Assembly: GCA_002714465.1 (NCBI GenBank)
Contig: PAXL01000006.1
Location: forward strand, 1-17,686
Source of the DNA: Gemmatimonadota bacterium
GTDB taxonomy: Bacteria > Latescibacterota > UBA2968
DNA: 17,686 bases
Direction: 5' to 3'
The translations under genes were made by a program, and so were the position numbers. Below are positions 6,551 through 13,473 of this stretch, one piece after another; position 1 is the first letter of the stretch; each line of letters begins with the position of its first letter. The notes under the pieces were generated by a model that was given only the letters and a program-made list of their open reading frames with translations, searched no databases and was not told where the DNA came from.

Positions 6551-8083
6551 ATGAACGAAACTGTCCACAGCCCCCCAGCAATCAGAGCGACCGGAATCAC
6601 CAAGAAATTCGACGGTGAAGACGAGATCGTTGTCGCCAACAACGACATTCATCTGGAAGTCCGTTCGGGTGCGCTACACGCGATCGTCGGTGAGAATGGA
6701 GCAGGCAAATCGACGTTGGCCCACGTCCTTGCAGGCCTGACGAGACCAGATTCAGGGGAAGTCTCTATCCACGGAGACCGGCTGACGCTGGCGAACTCGG
6801 GGGCTGCGAAGGCGGCGGGCATCGGCTTCGTCACTCAGCACTTCACCCTTGTCGAAACCCTTACCGTCTGGGAAAACGTTACGCTGGGTTTGGATCTGAC
6901 TGGACCGTGGATCGATCGGGACGCCGTCCGCGAAATGGTCGCCTCGCTCGCATCATCGCTCCAAATCGACCTGTCCCCCGATGCGCTCGTTGAAACGCTT
7001 CCTCTGCCGACGCGTCAGGCCGTAGAAATCATCAAGGCGCTCACAAGGGACGCCAGCATTCTCATCCTCGACGAACCCACATCAGTCCTGGGACCAAGGG
7101 AATCGGAGCTTCTGTTCGAACGGATTAACGCGCTCCGTGTGCAGGGCACGACGGTTGTTCTGGTCACGCATCGGATACAGGAGGTCATGGACCACGCGAC
7201 ACACGTGACCGTCCTCCGCAATGGCGCCTCTGTGTCAACCTACAACCGCGAAGCCTTCGACGCTGACAGAATCATTGAGGCGATCATCGGTCGTCCGGCG
7301 ACGGCCCTTGCCGATCACGAATACGATCTGGGTAGGACAAGTGTACTCGAAGTCGACCAGATCCGTCTCCACAAGGACGGTCAAACAGTACTGGAAGGAC
7401 TTTCACTCAACATTCACGAAGGCGAGATCGTAGGTCTGGCAGGGGTCGCCGGGAACGGCCAGACTGAGTTCACGCAAATCCTTGCAGGTCAGCTTTCCCC
7501 TTCGTCAGGCACGCTCCGGCTTATGTCCGAGGACATCACGAATTGGGACGCGAGACAAAGAAGGCAGCACGGGCTCGCATACATCCCTGAGGACCGTCGT
7601 CGATCCGGGCTCATCGGATCGTTCAGCATACAGGACAACCTGTTCCTAGGAGGACAAGACCAGTTCGGCACTGCTATATGGTGGGACGGCGACCAGGCCA
7701 GGCAGGAAGCTGACAGACTGATCGAGACCTACGGCATCCGGACACCTTCCGCCGCCACCCCAGCGGACAGTCTGTCGGGTGGGAACCAGCAAAAAGTCGT
7801 CATCGCACGCGAACTCTCGAGATCACCGCGCGTGATCGTAGCGGCACATCCGACGCAGGGCCTAGATCTCGGCGCAACCGATTTCGTCCAAACACAGCTG
7901 CTCGACGCACGGGCCCGTGGATGTGGCATCCTTGTCATCTCAAACGACCTGGATGACCTGCGTGCACTCAGCGATCGAATCGCCGTAATCTACAAAGGTC
8001 GTATTGCCGGGATCTGCTCGGTCGACGACTACGACGATCAACAAATCGGGTTGTGGATGACTTCGGGAGGGCAAACACCTTGA
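6551..8083 (+). CDS. ABC transporter ATPase, BMP/nucleoside (YufO/NupO-like) or simple-sugar type
   Basis: A 510-residue cytosolic ATPase with two fused nucleotide-binding domains, the usual length for this importer class. Domain 1 has Walker A GENGAGKS (47-54), Q-loop Gln96, Walker B ILILDE (170-175) and switch His207. Its signature is degenerate: LPLPTRQ occupies the LSxGxQ position. Domain 2 has the Walker-A-like GVAGNGQTE with the Lys replaced (298-306) and the family marker PEDRRRSGL (346-354). It also has an intact signature LSGGNQQK (408-415), and AAHPTQGLD in place of a normal Walker B. One consensus and one degenerate ATP site is typical of this subfamily. Its stop overlaps the permease start region at 8080-8083. 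The transported compound, possibly a nucleoside or related small molecule, is inferred from family only. Confidence 0.9.
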   Translation: MNETVHSPPAIRATGITKKFDGEDEIVVANNDIHLEVRSGALHAIVGENGAGKSTLAHVLAGLTRPDSGEVSIHGDRLTLANSGAAKAAGIGFVTQHFTLVETLTVWENVTLGLDLTGPWIDRDAVREMVASLASSLQIDLSPDALVETLPLPTRQAVEIIKALTRDASILILDEPTSVLGPRESELLFERINALRVQGTTVVLVTHRIQEVMDHATHVTVLRNGASVSTYNREAFDADRIIEAIIGRPATALADHEYDLGRTSVLEVDQIRLHKDGQTVLEGLSLNIHEGEIVGLAGVAGNGQTEFTQILAGQLSPSSGTLRLMSEDITNWDARQRRQHGLAYIPEDRRRSGLIGSFSIQDNLFLGGQDQFGTAIWWDGDQARQEADRLIETYGIRTPSAATPADSLSGGNQQKVVIARELSRSPRVIVAAHPTQGLDLGATDFVQTQLLDARARGCGILVISNDLDDLRALSDRIAVIYKGRIAGICSVDDYDDQQIGLWMTSGGQTP

Positions 8084-9114
8084 CTCTGGGCATTCTGACC
8101 AGAATGTCCCCGGGCTCGACTCGCGACATCGTCGAGTCTTTTGGAATCCTCCTAATAGCATTGCTTGCTGGCCTCGCGATTGTGGCGCTATCAGGAGGCA
8201 ATCCAGTCCAGACGGTCGGCGCGCTCGCCTACGGCGCTTTCGGCACGCGGGTCAATCTGGCAAGCACGCTCGTCAAAACAGTTCCCCTGCTCCTGACTGG
8301 ATTGTCCGTTGCGATCGCCTTCCGCGCGGGGCTCTTCAACATCGGGGGCGAGGGTCAGCTGTATGCGGGTGCCGTCGGTGCTGCCTGGATCGGTGCGACG
8401 GACCTGTCTCTATCCGCTCCACTTCATTTGACGTTGACGCTGATAGTGGGTGTATGTGCGGGCGCGGTGTGGGGCGGCGTGGCCGGATGGCTCAAGGCCC
8501 GCCGAGGCGTACACGAAGTCATCAACACGATCATGCTCAACTACATAGCGATCTACAGTGTCGACTATCTCGTCCGTGGACCGCTCAGTGCGGGGACGCA
8601 TACGACGCGTTCCCGGGACCTTCAGGCAAGCGCAAAGCTTCCGGTCCTATGGGACACGCCCCCCATAGAAGTCAGTCTCGCGATCCTGCTGGCTTTGTTC
8701 GTCTGTTTCTGCGCCTACTGGTTGCTCTTCCGGACACCCTTTGGTTTCGATTTTCGTGCGGTCGGTCAAGGAGCCGAAGCGGCTGAATCGGTCGGCATAT
8801 CAAGCGATCGTATCTCGATCATCGCCATGTGTCTCGCAGGTAGCGTCGCGGGGCTGGCCGGCTGCTTCGAGATCACCGGCCTACATCACAAGCTGTACGC
8901 ACAGTTCTCACCCGGCTACGGCTTCGACGGCATCGCCGTCGCCCTCCTCGGACGCAGCCACCCGATCGCCGTCATTCCCGCCGCCCTCCTGTTCGGCGCC
9001 CTCCGGACTGCAGACAGATGGTTACAATTGTCTGCGGGCGTGCCAAAGGATATCGTCATCATCATCCAGGCAATCACCATCCTGGCCGTCGGACTCAAGA
9101 CCGCCAGACGCTGA
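8080..9114 (+). CDS. ABC transporter permease, BMP/nucleoside (YufP/NupP-like) type
   Basis: A 344-residue polytopic inner-membrane permease of the branched-chain amino acid/simple sugar/nucleoside superfamily. Diagnostic stretches are AFRAGLFNIGGEGQLYAGA, the cytoplasmic loop GVHEVINTIMLNYIA that contacts the ATPase, and the C-terminal GYGFDGIAVALLG. The TTG at 8080 is preferred as start because GGGAGGG (8064-8070) lies 9 bases upstream and the TTGA overlaps the ATPase stop, a classic coupled junction. A GTG at 8053 and an ATG at 8104 are alternatives. Importers of this type normally have two different permeases and a BMP-type binding lipoprotein. Only one permease is seen here, and the next gene is an unrelated hydrolase. 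Confidence 0.88.
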   Translation: MTLGILTRMSPGSTRDIVESFGILLIALLAGLAIVALSGGNPVQTVGALAYGAFGTRVNLASTLVKTVPLLLTGLSVAIAFRAGLFNIGGEGQLYAGAVGAAWIGATDLSLSAPLHLTLTLIVGVCAGAVWGGVAGWLKARRGVHEVINTIMLNYIAIYSVDYLVRGPLSAGTHTTRSRDLQASAKLPVLWDTPPIEVSLAILLALFVCFCAYWLLFRTPFGFDFRAVGQGAEAAESVGISSDRISIIAMCLAGSVAGLAGCFEITGLHHKLYAQFSPGYGFDGIAVALLGRSHPIAVIPAALLFGALRTADRWLQLSAGVPKDIVIIIQAITILAVGLKTARR

Positions 9115-9141
9115 CCGCATACCAGCTACCAAAGGAAAAAA

Positions 9142-9762
9142 ATGATCCTGAAATCGATCGTCGTCGGTCCCCTCGAAGTCAACTGTTTCGTCCTCGCGTG
9201 CGAAGACACAAAGGAAGGCATCCTCATCGATCCCCGCGAGAACGTCCCAGGTATCGTCAAACTGATCGAAGAGGATGGAATCAAGATCAAGGAGATCGTC
9301 GCAACGCACGGTCACTTCGATCACATCGGGCGGGTCAGATCAATCAAGGAGCAGTTAGGCGTGCCTTTCGCCATTCACAAGGACGACCTTTTCATGGTGG
9401 AAGGACTCGTCGAGATCGCCTCTTGGCTGGACATCGACACAGACGATGCACCTGAAGTCGACCGGTTCATTGACATCGGCGAGACCATCACTTTCGGCCG
9501 CGAATCCCTCTCCGTCATCCACACCCCCGGGCACGCCCCCGGCAACATAACACTCCTGTGGCCCGGTCACGCCATAGTCGGCGACGTCCTGTTCGCGGGC
9601 TCTATCGGTCGCACCGACCTTGAAGGCGCGGATCCCACCGTCCTGATGGCATCGATTCGAGAGAAGCTCCTGCCTCTCCCCGACGAAACAAACGTCTACC
9701 CCGGCCACGGCCTATTCACCACCATCGGCCAGGAACGCGCCACGAATCCGTTCCTGAGGTAA
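9142..9762 (+). CDS. Metallo-beta-lactamase-fold hydrolase (glyoxalase II/YcbL-like)
   Basis: A 206-residue cytosolic MBL-fold enzyme, typical in length for the small glyoxalase II-like (YcbL) group. The metal ligands are complete: H56-x-H58-x-D60-H61 (THGHFDH), H131 (TPGHAPG), D148 (VGDVLF) and H189 (YPGHG). GSIGRTDLEGAD matches the segment after the bridging Asp in this group. The reaction is likely thioester hydrolysis, but the substrate is not determined by sequence. AAAGGA precedes the ATG. It begins 27 bases after the permease stop and may be the last gene of the transporter cluster. Confidence 0.9.
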   Translation: MILKSIVVGPLEVNCFVLACEDTKEGILIDPRENVPGIVKLIEEDGIKIKEIVATHGHFDHIGRVRSIKEQLGVPFAIHKDDLFMVEGLVEIASWLDIDTDDAPEVDRFIDIGETITFGRESLSVIHTPGHAPGNITLLWPGHAIVGDVLFAGSIGRTDLEGADPTVLMASIREKLLPLPDETNVYPGHGLFTTIGQERATNPFLR

Positions 9763-9824
9763 CGGGGGAACCACAAAGGCGCGGAAAGGGCTAGGGTCCT
9801 AGTTGTCATCCGGTCGAAGAGATC

Positions 9825-9840
9825 CAACCCCGAGGGGTTG
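9825..9840. terminator. Compact perfect hairpin after the hydrolase gene
   Basis: CAACCCCGAGGGGTTG folds into a perfect 7-bp GC-rich stem with a 2-base loop, 63 bases after the hydrolase stop. No T-run follows, so if it is a terminator it is not a textbook intrinsic one. Confidence 0.35.
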
Positions 9841-9898
9841 CGCAAATCATCCGGAGGTTGCCGCAGGCTACCCCGGGTCGAGTGGAAACAAGAAAAAA

Positions 9899-9945
9899 GC
9901 GCCGCGGTAACGATTCCCGAACGTCACGGGATTCGCCCTAGGCGC
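9899..9945. other. Larger imperfect stem-loop in the 9763-10002 gap
   Basis: Outer arms GCGCC (9899-9903) and GGCGC (9941-9945) enclose an inner stem: CGAT-TCCCG (9911-9919) pairs with CGGGA-TTCG (9927-9935) across one T-T mismatch, with a 7-base loop. With the hairpin at 9825-9840, it makes the 240-base gap between convergent genes rich in structure. It could be a bidirectional terminator or a small RNA; no known RNA family is recognised. Nothing else was identified in this gap. Confidence 0.3.
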
Positions 9946-10002
9946 ATGAGTCGGCCCGCATAATCGACCAACATCCTCTGTATTCCCTCTTCTATCTTCT
10001 TT

Positions 10003-11187
10003 TTATTGGCTTTCTCTACCCGCCTCTATCGCATTCACCAAAATCAGAAAATCAGAAAACCCGATCGAACCGTTACCATCCAGATCGAACTGAGTATCGA
10101 AATTGGGTGAACTTGTCGTTTCACCGAACCGGGCGGCAAATAGCAAGAAATCTCGAAAATCGGCTATACGGTTTCCGTCGAAATCGACGGCCCCGTTGAG
10201 CGTCACTGACCGTGGGACGGCCGTCACGAACTCGCTCGATCGCAGCATCTCCGCCGTGATCAGGTTGATCGTCGTAGAGGACACAAAGCTGTCCTGTGTC
10301 GTAAAAAAAACCCGGCCAAGGAGTCCTTCCGTAACCGTGAGTGCTCCGCCAAAGGTGGCCGCAGTGACCTCGACCGATCGCGCAGTCACCTCCGGCTTGA
10401 CAGTCTGGGCAGCCGAGAAAACGTTCCCGGGAATGAAGCTCTCGAAAGCCACCATCGTCGAGTCGAAGTCGAACCGCAGGATGTAACCAACCATCAGCTC
10501 CAGCGCATTTCCGTGTACCTGGACCTCGACCGTCTCACCGATCGCGACACCGTTCCTTACCGTCCTCGCCTGGTCACCCAACGAAGTATCGAGATCGAGA
10601 GAGATGCCAAATGCCTGCCCCGTCACAAAGCGAATCGTCGTGTCCGACACATCCAGTTGATCGATCGCACCCGTCTCACTGTCAAAGATCGTCGTCGTCT
10701 CGGCCTTGAGCCGAATCTCGGTGGCACCAGTGACGTTCTGTCGTGCCTTGAGCGTAAGGATACCGAGAAAGCCGGGCGCTCTGAGAGAGGCAGGTTTCCC
10801 GCTGACCGAGATCGACGCTCCTCTCCCTCCAGTCGTATTGCTCAGGATACCCTCGAAGCTCTCAATCTCGAACAGCGTCGAGAACTGGAGATTGTCGTCC
10901 TCGAAGGCCAGCGTGAATCCGGACGTCAGACCCCGGGCCATCCCCTCGACATAGACCTCGAACAGAACACGATTGTCCTTGCTCAGGACGGGAAAGGTGC
11001 GGCGCTCGTCATTGACCGGTGGTTGACCGGAAATCTGCGCGTCCAGCGTGATACGTTTGCCTTCGAAGGCGCCAGCGTATGCGGTTCCCGTTAGGCTAAT
11101 CGAGATCAGAAGAAGTCTGATAGCGTGGCTTGTGAAAGACATGATCGAGTTTGAACGGCCCTCAAAGCGGGTTAATGCGGCGCACAT
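10003..11187 (-). CDS. Exported protein with two cohesin-like domains and a C-terminal dockerin-like module
   Basis: A 394-residue exported protein. A signal peptide is clear (AIRLLLISISLTGTAYAG). Two beta-rich repeats follow, at roughly residues 45-190 and 195-330, each with a cohesin-like pattern of hydrophobic strands (VLFEVYVEGMARGLTSGFTL; VEVQVHGNALELMVGYILRF). The last 60 residues form a dockerin type I-like pair of calcium loops, DFDGNRIADFRD (335-346) and DLDGNGSIGFSD (368-379), each followed by an amphipathic helix. Such modules mediate calcium-dependent protein assembly or act as C-terminal sorting or anchoring tags. No catalytic domain is present. The ATG at 11187 has AGGA 8 bases upstream but gives a long n-region; the ATG at 11140-11142 gives a normal signal peptide without a ribosome binding site. 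Confidence 0.75.
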   Translation of the reverse strand: MCAALTRFEGRSNSIMSFTSHAIRLLLISISLTGTAYAGAFEGKRITLDAQISGQPPVNDERRTFPVLSKDNRVLFEVYVEGMARGLTSGFTLAFEDDNLQFSTLFEIESFEGILSNTTGGRGASISVSGKPASLRAPGFLGILTLKARQNVTGATEIRLKAETTTIFDSETGAIDQLDVSDTTIRFVTGQAFGISLDLDTSLGDQARTVRNGVAIGETVEVQVHGNALELMVGYILRFDFDSTMVAFESFIPGNVFSAAQTVKPEVTARSVEVTAATFGGALTVTEGLLGRVFFTTQDSFVSSTTINLITAEMLRSSEFVTAVPRSVTLNGAVDFDGNRIADFRDFLLFAARFGETTSSPNFDTQFDLDGNGSIGFSDFLILVNAIEAGRESQ

Positions 11188-11238
11188 GGCCTGCTTCCTA
11201 CTTATCGGCTACGATCTGGATTTCTCCAGTACACGTAA

Positions 11239-11271
11239 CGAGGCCCTGCAGCTTGACGCCGCAGGGCCTCG
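11239..11271 (-). terminator. Strong hairpin between the beta-barrel and dockerin-protein genes
   Basis: CGAGGCCCTGC (11239-11249) and GCAGGGCCTCG (11261-11271) form a perfect 11-bp stem with an 11-base loop, about 20 bases after the stop of the minus-strand gene at 11291. It could terminate that transcript, or reduce read-through into the dockerin gene. The sequence after it on the minus strand (TTACGTG) has no long T-run. Confidence 0.55.
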
Positions 11272-11290
11272 ATATGAGCTATAAAGGGTC

Positions 11291-11779
11291 TTATTCGCGT
11301 CCGAGTGGGAAATGGAGCCCGAATTGAAGGCCGTACTCGTTGACCGACCCGCTTGAAAAAGCCTTGAACCAGCGGAACTGGCCGAACACACCGACTGATT
11401 CGGTGACCGGAATGATCCCGCCTCCCGCGACTGTGAGCATACCGTTTGTCAACGAATTCCCCAGACCGCTGACTCTGAGAACCCCGCCCCCTCCAGCGAA
11501 ATAGATCGTTCCCCCCCACCGGGTGAGAGGAGCCTTGTAGTGAATCGACAAACCAGCGGGCATCTGGTTGATCGAACTCTTCCGATAGATCTCGAAGAAC
11601 GCGGACAGCGATGTCGGGTAGTCCTCGCTTAACGGGATCTCGAGCGAAGCGTGCCCACCCCAACGGCTCGGGCTTGGCTTGAAGACGACACCACCACCCG
11701 TTTTTACACCCCATTGCAGGGCGTCCGCTGAACCTGCAAGTAGCAGACACACAGCAAACAAACCCAAGAAACGTCTCAT
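11291..11779 (-). CDS. Small exported protein, predicted outer-membrane beta-barrel
   Basis: A 162-residue protein with a signal peptide (MRRFLGLFAVCLLLAGSADA) followed by alternating polar and aromatic strands rich in Gly. It ends in a barrel-like strand with a near-C-terminal Phe (YGLQFGLHFPLGRE). The pattern (QWGVKTGGGVVF, WGGTIYFAGGG, GVFGQFRWFKAF) fits an 8-stranded outer-membrane barrel of the OmpA/OmpX-like size class, but no specific family is recognised. The start at 11779 is set by the strong AGGAGGTGGT directly upstream; the frame could extend to 11824 but that would spoil the signal peptide. It lies upstream of the dockerin-like gene on the same strand, separated by a strong hairpin. 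Confidence 0.7.
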   Translation of the reverse strand: MRRFLGLFAVCLLLAGSADALQWGVKTGGGVVFKPSPSRWGGHASLEIPLSEDYPTSLSAFFEIYRKSSINQMPAGLSIHYKAPLTRWGGTIYFAGGGGVLRVSGLGNSLTNGMLTVAGGGIIPVTESVGVFGQFRWFKAFSSGSVNEYGLQFGLHFPLGRE

Positions 11780-11871
11780 ACCACCTCCTGTATCGATCAC
11801 CCGACTCTCATCTCCACACGACAATCAGCGAAAAAAAGATAGGAAGGATGGCGAACCGAGGGAAGATGGCG

Positions 11872-12633
11872 TCACGAAGACCAGCCCCCGTCGACCATGT
11901 ACACACCACCTGTGCAGAAGCTACTCTCGTCACTTGCAAGAAACAGCATCATCCGAGCGATCTCTTCGGGACGGGCATACCGACCTAGGGGAATCCGATC
12001 CGTCAGCACGCGCTTCGCTGATTCGGGACTGTCCGGGCTCAGCTGAGACTCGATCGATCGCATCATGCGCGACTCGATAGGGGCGGGGTTCACCGTATTC
12101 ACGCGTATCCCCTGAGAAGCGTATTCCCTTGCAGCAGCACGCATCATCCCGATCACAGCGTGTTTCGATATACCGTATGGCGAGAACCGAGGTGTCGCGT
12201 TCATCCCAGCCGTCGAAGACGTGATCACAACGCTCCCTCCTCCCCGCTTCTGCATCTCCGGGATCACGTACTTCAATCCCAGCCAGGCACCTCGAACATT
12301 TACCGCCATCACTCGATCGAACACCTCGACAGGATAGTCCGGAATCGGTCCGACCTCACCCTCGATCGCCGCGTTGTTGAGAAACACATCGACCCCGCCA
12401 TACCGCTCGACGGCCGTCTGCACATAACCCTGAACCTGTTCGGGATCGCTCACATCCGCCACACGGTGGCTGACACGATCCGACGGCAGATTCGAGACGG
12501 CCTCTTCAAGCCCGTCCGGGTCACGGTCCGCCAGCAGGATCCGCGCACCCTCGGACGCAAACAATTCGGCTGCCGCTCGCCCGATCACGCCCGCGCCCCC
12601 TGTGATAATCGCTGTCTTGTTCTCGAGTTTCAT
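11872..12633 (-). CDS. SDR family oxidoreductase (classical short-chain dehydrogenase)
   Basis: A 253-residue Rossmann-fold NAD(P)-dependent oxidoreductase of classical SDR length. The cofactor loop is TGGAGVIG (11-18), with Asp36 after the second strand favouring NAD(H). NNAA is at 86-89, with structural Asn112. The catalytic set is a Ser at 139/140 (ITSSTAG), Tyr153 and Lys157 (YGISK). The C-terminal CTGGVYMVDGGWSS is typical. GGAG lies about 9 bases before the ATG. The substrate is unknown. It is divergent from the phosphatase-fold gene at 12865 and separated by 92 bases from the barrel gene downstream, so it may head that minus-strand group. Confidence 0.92.
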   Translation of the reverse strand: MKLENKTAIITGGAGVIGRAAAELFASEGARILLADRDPDGLEEAVSNLPSDRVSHRVADVSDPEQVQGYVQTAVERYGGVDVFLNNAAIEGEVGPIPDYPVEVFDRVMAVNVRGAWLGLKYVIPEMQKRGGGSVVITSSTAGMNATPRFSPYGISKHAVIGMMRAAAREYASQGIRVNTVNPAPIESRMMRSIESQLSPDSPESAKRVLTDRIPLGRYARPEEIARMMLFLASDESSFCTGGVYMVDGGWSS

Positions 12634-12738
12634 GGGCCTGTTCTCCGCTCAGGCATTCAGTATACACAGGGATACAGGATGTGGGTATTTGAACCGGCCC
12701 CTTGGTTCTGCTCGGGATGTACTTCCTGGCCGCGAGCT

Positions 12739-12759
12739 TTTGGTTCCAAGGGAACCAAA
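12739..12759. repeat. Perfect hairpin in the divergent intergenic region
   Basis: TTTGGTTCC (12739-12747) and GGAACCAAA (12751-12759) form a 9-bp stem with a 3-base loop in the 231-base gap between the divergent SDR and phosphatase-fold genes. It could be an operator or part of a mobile repeat family. Nothing protein-coding is seen in the gap. Confidence 0.5.
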
Positions 12760-12772
12760 CCCCAAAACCTCA

Positions 12773-12785
12773 GGGCCGGAGGCCC
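12773..12785. repeat. Second small GC-rich hairpin in the same gap
   Basis: GGGCC (12773-12777), GGA, GGCCC (12781-12785) forms a short 5-bp GC stem just after the 9-bp hairpin. Paired palindromes of this kind resemble intergenic repeat elements, but no second copy was noticed in this window. Confidence 0.3.
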
Positions 12786-12850
12786 CTCAAACAGAATCTA
12801 ATCCTCGCATCAATGAGGACATACTTGTGGAACAACAATTAGACGTCGGT

Positions 12851-12856
12851 TATATT
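12851..12856 (+). promoter_or_regulatory. Possible -10 element implying a leaderless mRNA
   Basis: TATATT ends 8 bases before the ATG at 12865, and no ribosome binding site lies between. If it is the -10 box, transcription would begin at or next to the ATG. The best -35 candidate, TTGTGG (12825-12830), is 20 bases away, which is too far to be convincing. Confidence 0.25.
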
Positions 12857-12864
12857 CGAAACCC

Positions 12865-13473
12865 ATGAAGACAGAGATATTCCTGATCTGTAACGCAGCG
12901 ACCCTCTACGATCCGAATGACAGGAACACCGGGTGGTGGTCCAACCTCCCGCTATCCTCCCTCGGACGGCGACAGGCGATGCTCCTCGGAGAACATATCA
13001 AGCGTGATTACGATGACATTGACTGCCTGTTTGCCAGCCCCCTGAAACGCTCCGCTGAAACGGCCGCCGTGTTAGCTGACACGATCAAGGTTGTGGTCCA
13101 GAAGGACGCCGGGTTAAGAGAACTCGATGCCGGTGGCATCAACCCATCCGAGCCCGATAACGGCACGGCACCGGACTTCGCTGCCGGAACGCACAGAAAC
13201 GGAGAGTCCTACGAGAGCCTGCATCGGCGCGTCACGCAATCTATCGACGCAATCGTCACACGATGTATCGGCAAACGAGTCCTCATAGTCTCCCACGGCG
13301 GCCCGATCGTGGCTTACCTCAGAGCCTTCCTCGGGTTTGGCCCTGGTGATGCCCATCGCGCACCCTTCTTTGGCTGTATTCCCTCGTCGCTCCACGAACT
13401 CATCATAGACGACACCGAGAAGACTATCGTGCGCCTAAACGATGCATCACATCTCGCCAATGCCCCCACCTGA
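12865..13473 (+). CDS. Histidine phosphatase (phosphoglycerate mutase-like) fold protein lacking the catalytic His
   Basis: A 202-residue protein with the histidine phosphatase fold. Conserved supports are present: ASPLKRSAETA with Arg62, LRELDAG with Glu86, and the second active-site His144 in VSHGGP. The N-terminal motif that should read L-V-R-H-G-E-T reads LICNAAT (7-13): Cys9-Asn10-Ala11 replaces Arg-His-Gly. The phosphate-accepting His is therefore missing, while the flanking pattern (PLSSLGRRQA) is intact. The frame is otherwise undamaged, so this may be a non-catalytic or altered-activity protein rather than a decayed gene. No ribosome binding site is visible. Its 3' end overlaps the EpmA-like gene by 32 bases, indicating co-expression. 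Confidence 0.8.
   Translation: MKTEIFLICNAATLYDPNDRNTGWWSNLPLSSLGRRQAMLLGEHIKRDYDDIDCLFASPLKRSAETAAVLADTIKVVVQKDAGLRELDAGGINPSEPDNGTAPDFAAGTHRNGESYESLHRRVTQSIDAIVTRCIGKRVLIVSHGGPIVAYLRAFLGFGPGDAHRAPFFGCIPSSLHELIIDDTEKTIVRLNDASHLANAPT

Noticed and set aside
6551..8083. Inactivation of the ABC ATPase because the second Walker A lacks Lys and the second Walker B is altered
   Set aside because: One consensus and one degenerate ATP site is normal for this two-domain importer subfamily.
5326..9762. A new defence or toxin system in the plus-strand cluster
   Set aside because: No nuclease, methyltransferase, toxin or antitoxin motif is visible; the genes fit transport and hydrolysis.
9899..9912. 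GCCGCGGTAAC resembling the conserved 16S rRNA 530 loop
   Set aside because: The match is only about ten bases and no flanking rRNA sequence is present.
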